The notes below the pieces were generated by a model that ran no database searches, was not told the DNA's origin, and saw only the letters and a program-made list of their open reading frames with translations. A stretch of DNA of 64,000 nucleotides from NCBI RefSeq assembly GCF_050947875.1, contig NC_134569.1, positions 261,651,100 to 261,715,099 on the forward strand, read 5' to 3'. Of the stretch, positions 60,032-64,000 are shown in pieces. Source of the stretch: Dermacentor variabilis. Taxonomy: Eukaryota > Arthropoda > Arachnida > Ixodida > Ixodidae. The position numbers were made by a program, and so were the translations under genes. The first letter of the stretch is position 1; each line of letters starts with the position of its first letter.

Positions 60032-63000
60032 CGCTGCAGCGAGAGAGCGAAGCGATATATCGCGCCCCGACTGTTATGCGACGCGTCTCAGCTTTATAAA
60101 AGTCTTTATTGCGACCGGCATAAGCTCCAGGAGACTGCCTGTGCAAAGCCAGCCGATGCAGCCCTTTTCTAGCGCTGCACCGAGAACGCGCAGCGATATA
60201 TCGCGCCCAGAGTGTTATGCGACGCGTCTTAGCTTCAGCAAAGTCCTTATTAAGACCGGCGTAAGCTCCATGAGACTGCCTGAGCAAAGCAAGTCGATGC
60301 AGCCCTTGTCTAGCGCTGCAGCGAGAGCGCGCAGCGATCCAACGCACCCCGAGTGTTATGCGACGCGTTTAAGTTTCAGAAAAGTCTTTATTGCGACCGG
60401 TGTAAGCTCCAGGAGATTGTCTGTGCAAAACAAGACGATGCAGCCCTTTTCTACTGCTGCAGCGATAGAGCGCAGCGATTTATCGCGCCCCGAGTGTTAT
60501 GCCACGCGTCTCAGCTTCATAAAAGTCTTTATTGCGACCGGCGTAAGCTCCAGGAGACTGCCTGCGCAAAGCAAGTCGATGCAGCCCTTTTCTAGCGCTG
60601 CAGCGAGAGCGCGCAGCGATATAACGCACCCCGAGTGTTATGCGACGCGTTTAGTTTCTGAAAAGTCTTTACTGCGACCGTTGTAAGCTCCAGGAGATTG
60701 CCTGTGCAAAACAAGACAATGCTGCCCTTTTCCACTACTGCAGCGAGAGCGCGCAGCGATATATCGCGCCCCGAGTGTTATGCGACGCGTCTCAGCTTCG
60801 GAAGTCTTTGTTGCGACCGGTGTGAACTCCAAGAGACTGCCTGTGCAAAGCAAGTCGATGCAGCCCTTTTCTAGCGCCGCAGCGAGAGTGCGCCGCGTTA
60901 TATCGCGCCCCGAGCGTTATGCTACGCGTCTCAGCTTCAGCAAAGTCTTTATTGCGACCGGGGTGAGCTCCAGGAATATGCCTGCGCAATGCAAGACGAT
61001 GCAGCCCTTTTCTAGCGGTGCAGCGAGAGCGCGCAGCGATTTATCGCGCCCCGAGTGTTACGCGACGCGTCTCAGCTTCATAAAAGTCTTTATTGCGACC
61101 GGCGTAAGCTCCAGGAGTCTGCCTGTGCAAAGCCAGGCGATGCAGCCCTTTTCTAGCGCTGCACCAATAGCGCGAAGCGATATATTGCGCCCCGACTGTT
61201 ATGCGACGCGTCTCAGCTATATAAAAGTCTTTATTGCGACCGGCGTAAGCTCCAGGAGACTGCCTGTGCAAAGCCAGTAAATGCAGCCCTTTTCTATCGC
61301 TCCACCGAGAGCGCGCAGCCATATATCGCTCCCCGAGTGTTATGCGACGCGTCTCAGCTTCAGCAAAGTCTTTATTAAGACCGGCGTAAGCTCCAGGAGA
61401 CTGCCTGAGCAAAGCAAGTCGATGCAGCCCTTTTCTAGCGCCGCAGCGAGAGTGCGCCGCGTTATATCGCGCCGCGAGCGTTATGCTCCGCGTCTCAGCT
61501 TCAGAAAAGTCTTTATTGCGACCGGGGTGAGCTCCAGGAGACTGCCTGTGCAATGCAAGGCGATGCAGCCCTTTTCTAGCACTGCAGTGAGAGCGCGCAG
61601 CGATATATCGCGCTCCGTGTGTTATGCGATGCGTCTCAGTGTCAGAAAAGCCTGTATTGCGGCCGGTGTAAGCTCCAGGAAACTGCCTGGGCCAAGCAAG
61701 GCGATGCACCCCTTTTCGAGCGGTGCAGCGAGAGCGCTCAGCGATATATCGCGCCCCGAGTGTTATACGACTCGTCTCAGTTTCAGAAATGTCTTTATTG
61801 CGACCGCCGTAGGCTCCAGGAGGCTGCCTCTGCAAAGCAATGCGATGCAGCCTTTTTCTAGCGCTGCAGCAAGAGTGCGCATCGAGATATCGCGCCCCGA
61901 GTGTTATGCGACGCGTCTCAGCTTGAGCAAAGTCTTTATTAAGACCGGCGTAAGCTCCAGAAGACTGCCTGTGCAAAGCAAAGCGATGCGGCCCTTTTCT
62001 AGCGCTGCAGCGAGAGCGTGCAGCGATATATCGCGCCCCGACTGTTATGCGACGCCTCTCCGCTTTATAAAAGTCTTTATTGCGACCGGCGTAAGTTCCA
62101 GGAGACTGCCTGTGCAAAGCCAGGCGATACAGCCCTTTTCTAGCGCTGCACCAAGAGCGCGCAGCGATATATCGCGCCCCGAGTGTTATGCGACGCGTCT
62201 CAGCTTCAGCAAAGTCTTTATTAAGACCGGCGTAAGCTCCAGGAGACTGCCTGAGCAAAGCAAGTCGATGCAGCCCTTTTCTAGCACAGCAGCAAGAGTG
62301 CGCAGCGAGATATCGCGCCCCGAGTGTTATGCGACGCGTCTCAGCATCAGCAAAGTCTTTATTAAGACCGGCGTAAGCTCCAGAAGACTGCCTGTGCAAA
62401 GCAAAGCGATGCGGCCCTTTTCTAGCGCTGCAGCAAGAGCGATCAGCGATATATCGCACCCCGAGTATTATGCGAAGCGTCTCAGCGTCAAAAAAGTCTT
62501 TATTGCGGCCGGTGTAAGCTCCAGGAGAGTGCCTGTGCCAAGCGAGGCAATGCACTCCTTTTCGAGCGCTGTAGCGATAGCGTTCAGCGATATATCGCGC
62601 CCCGAGTGTGAGGCGTCGCGTCTCAGCTTAAGAAAAGTCTTTATTGCGACCGGCGCAAGCTCCAGGAGACTGCCTGTGCCAAGCCAGGCGATGCAGCCCT
62701 TTTCTAGCGCTGCAGCAAGAGCGCACAGCGATATATCGCGCCCCGAGTGTTATGCGACGCGTCTCAGCTTCAGAAAAGTTTTTATTGTGACCGGCGTAGG
62801 CTCCAGGAGACTGCCTGCGCAAAGCAAGTCGAAGCAGCCCTTTTCTAGCGCTGCAGCAAGAGCGCGCAGCGATATAACGCACCCCGAGAGTTATGCGACG
62901 CGTCTCAGCTTTAGAAAAGTCTTTATTGCAATCGGTGTAAGCTCCAGGAGAGTGCCCCTGCAAAGCAAGGCGATGCAGCCCTTTTCTAATGCTGCAGCGA

Positions 63001-64000
63001 GAGCGCGCAGCCGTATATCGCTCCCCGAGTGTTATGCGACGCGTCTCAGCTTCAGAAAAGTCTTTATTGCGACCGGCGTAAGCTCCAGGAGACTGCCTGT
63101 TCAAAGCCAGGCGATACAGCCCTTTTCAAGCGCTGTAGCAAGAGCGCGCAGCGATATATCGCGCCCCGAGGGTTATGCTACGCGTCTCAGCTTTAGAAAA
63201 GTCTTTATTGCGATCGGTGTAAGCTCCAGGAGACTGCCTGTGCAAAGCAAGGCGATGCAGCCCTTTTCTACTGCTTCAGCGAGAGCGCGAAGCGATATAT
63301 CGCGCCCCGAGTGTTATGCGACGCGTCTCACCTTCGGAAAAGTCTTTGTTGCGGCCGGTGTAAGCTCCAGGAGAGTGCCTGTGCAAAGCAAGGCGATGCA
63401 CCCCTTTTCGAGTGCTGCAGCAAGAGCGTGCAGCGATATAACGCACCCCGAGTGTTATGCGACGCGTCTCAGCTTTATAAAAGTCTTTATTGCGACCGGC
63501 GTAAGCTCCAGGAGACTGCCTGTGCATAGCCAGGTGATGCAGCCTTTTCTACCGCTGCAGCAAGAGCACGCAGCAATATATCGCACCCCGAGTGTTATGC
63601 GACGCGTCTCAGTTTCCGAAAAGTGTATCGCGAGCAGCTTCATCCTCAGGAGAGTGCCCATGGAAAGCAAGGCGATGCAGCCCTTTTCTAGCGCTGCAGC
63701 AAGAGCGTGCAGCGAGATATCGCGCCCCGAGTGTTCGGCGACGCGTTTTAGCTTCAGAAATGTCTTTATTGCGACCGGTGTAATCTGTAGAAGATTGCCT
63801 GTGCAAAGCCAGGCGATGCAGCCCTTTTCTAGCGCTGCAGCAAGAGCGCGCAGTGATATATCGCGCCCCGAGTGTTATGCGACGCGTCTCAGCTTCAGAA
63901 AAGTCTTTATTGTGATCTCCAGGAGCCTGCCTGTGCAAAGCAAGGCAATGCAGCCCTTTTCTACTGCTGCAGCGAGAGCGCACAGCGATGTATAGCGCCC
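60032..64000. repeat. Satellite B, right domain: diverse monomers, array runs off the window
   Basis: After 60031 the marker-punctuated pattern stops. Variants from 36-46 kb reappear first (the AAGTTTCTGAAAAGTC and TCAGCTTCGGAAGTC types near 60650-60810). The AAGCGTCTCAGCGTCAAAAA and GAGTGTGAGGCGTCGCG types follow near 62470-62620. By 63.4-64.0 kb the order matches 34.1-34.8 kb, including the TATCGCGAGCAGCTTCATCC variant (about 63626) and a 132-bp monomer (about 63910). Few frame-shifting indels occur from 61281 onward, which explains the longest open frame in the window. Confidence 0.85.
61281..63995 (+). other. Longest open frame (904 codons), judged a satellite artefact, not a gene
   Basis: The frame translates about 19 consecutive 141-bp monomers into a 47-residue repeat with a CYATRLSFRKVFIA-like core and an SSAAARARSD-like end. 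It begins at an ATG inside a monomer (the usual position is GCGATGCAG), has no upstream non-repeat sequence, no signal peptide or recognisable domain, and ends only at a chance TAG. Equivalent open frames exist on the minus strand of the same monomers. Elsewhere in the array the frame is broken at regular intervals by the amplified one-base marker. A repeat protein cannot be formally excluded, but nothing beyond openness supports one. Confidence 0.85.

Larger units (their letters stand above)
8356..64000. repeat. Satellite B tandem array, 141-bp basic unit (about 395 monomers)
   Basis: The GCGACGCGT core recurs at 8501, 8642 and 8783 (141 bp apart) and keeps this ladder to the window end. A typical unit is about 57% GC with about 14 CpG, more than base composition predicts. 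It carries GACGCGTC, AGCGCT overlapping GCTGCAGC, and GCGATATATCGC palindromes, and a TTTATT (AATAAA on the minus strand). 141 is 47 codons, so a frame without a stop in one monomer stays open across many on either strand. Recurrent length variants are tags for higher-order structure: a 9-bp deletion (132-bp monomer), a one-T insertion in CCCTTTTTCTAG, a 14-bp deletion near AGCACTCAACG, and a 2-bp-shorter GAAAAGAGTATTGCGAGG form. I saw no foreign insertion anywhere in the 55.6 kb. The family is not one I recognise. Confidence 0.96.

Noticed and set aside
61281..63995. 904-codon plus-strand open frame, and many frames of 300-500 codons on both strands, as candidate repeat proteins
   Set aside because: They are the 141-bp satellite read in a stop-free frame. 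There is no unique N- or C-terminal region or recognisable domain, and frame-breaking variants are amplified as regular parts of the array.
8356..64000. CRISPR-like array (regular repeats)
   Set aside because: The whole 141-bp unit is repeated with graded divergence. There are no short conserved repeats separated by unique spacers, no leader, no cas-like genes, and the context is eukaryotic.
8356..64000. Mini-intron pattern: GTAAGC donor-like and CCTTTTCTAG acceptor-like motifs about 50 bp apart in each plus-strand monomer
   Set aside because: Both motifs are short and expected by chance, the interval is very short for an intron, and there is no coding context or transcription evidence in the sequence.
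8356..64000. Centromeric satellite with a CENP-B-like box
   Set aside because: I found no sequence resembling the CENP-B box in the unit. Array size and higher-order structure alone do not establish centromere identity.

Overview
No genuine protein-coding gene can be supported in this window. It is satellite DNA from end to end: two unrelated tandem-repeat families lie side by side, and two small retroposon insertions interrupt the first. The many open frames on both strands, up to 904 codons, follow from the repeat period. They are not annotated as genes.

Organism. This is eukaryotic DNA: tens of kilobases of satellite, a tRNA-derived SINE-like insertion with RNA polymerase III A and B boxes, and a retroposon 3' end with an (ATT)n tail. 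The SINE-like element, including its 3' end reading GCTCCTTAACGC then GCGTTAAAA, resembles dispersed elements I recall from hard (ixodid, probably metastriate) ticks. That is recall, not a search, so a tick origin is a moderate-confidence inference.

Layout. Positions 1-8355 hold satellite A, about 36 monomers in two length classes (about 232-243 bp and 160-170 bp). The short class lacks an internal segment of about 73 bp. A SINE-like element (about 402-865) and a minus-strand retroposon 3' fragment (about 6639-6835) are inserted here. Both have short target-site duplications, and an uninterrupted sister site is visible elsewhere in the same array. At 8355/8356 the sequence switches abruptly to satellite B, which runs to the window end (55.6 kb, about 395 monomers). 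Its basic unit is 141 bp, about 57% GC and CpG-rich, with three palindromic motifs.

Satellite B has layered higher-order structure. 8.4-18.0 kb is a mosaic of diverged monomers with local duplications. 18.0-34.8 kb contains a 2,377-bp higher-order repeat in two nearly identical full copies, flanked by a roughly 4-kb segment present on both sides. 34.8-44.2 kb contains a 4,188-bp repeat with shortened derivatives. 44.2-47.8 kb holds two 1.81-kb copies. 47.6-60.0 kb is a modular array punctuated by a one-base-insertion marker, giving blocks of 7-4-5-4-5-5-4-5-9-4-5-7-3-5-9-7 monomers. 60.0-64.0 kb returns to variants like those at 20-35 kb. The array continues past the window edge.

Interpretation. 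This looks like heterochromatic satellite evolving by unequal exchange and local amplification. Satellite B, with no visible insertions, appears more recently homogenised than satellite A. Whether either family is centromeric, subtelomeric or interstitial cannot be told from the sequence.
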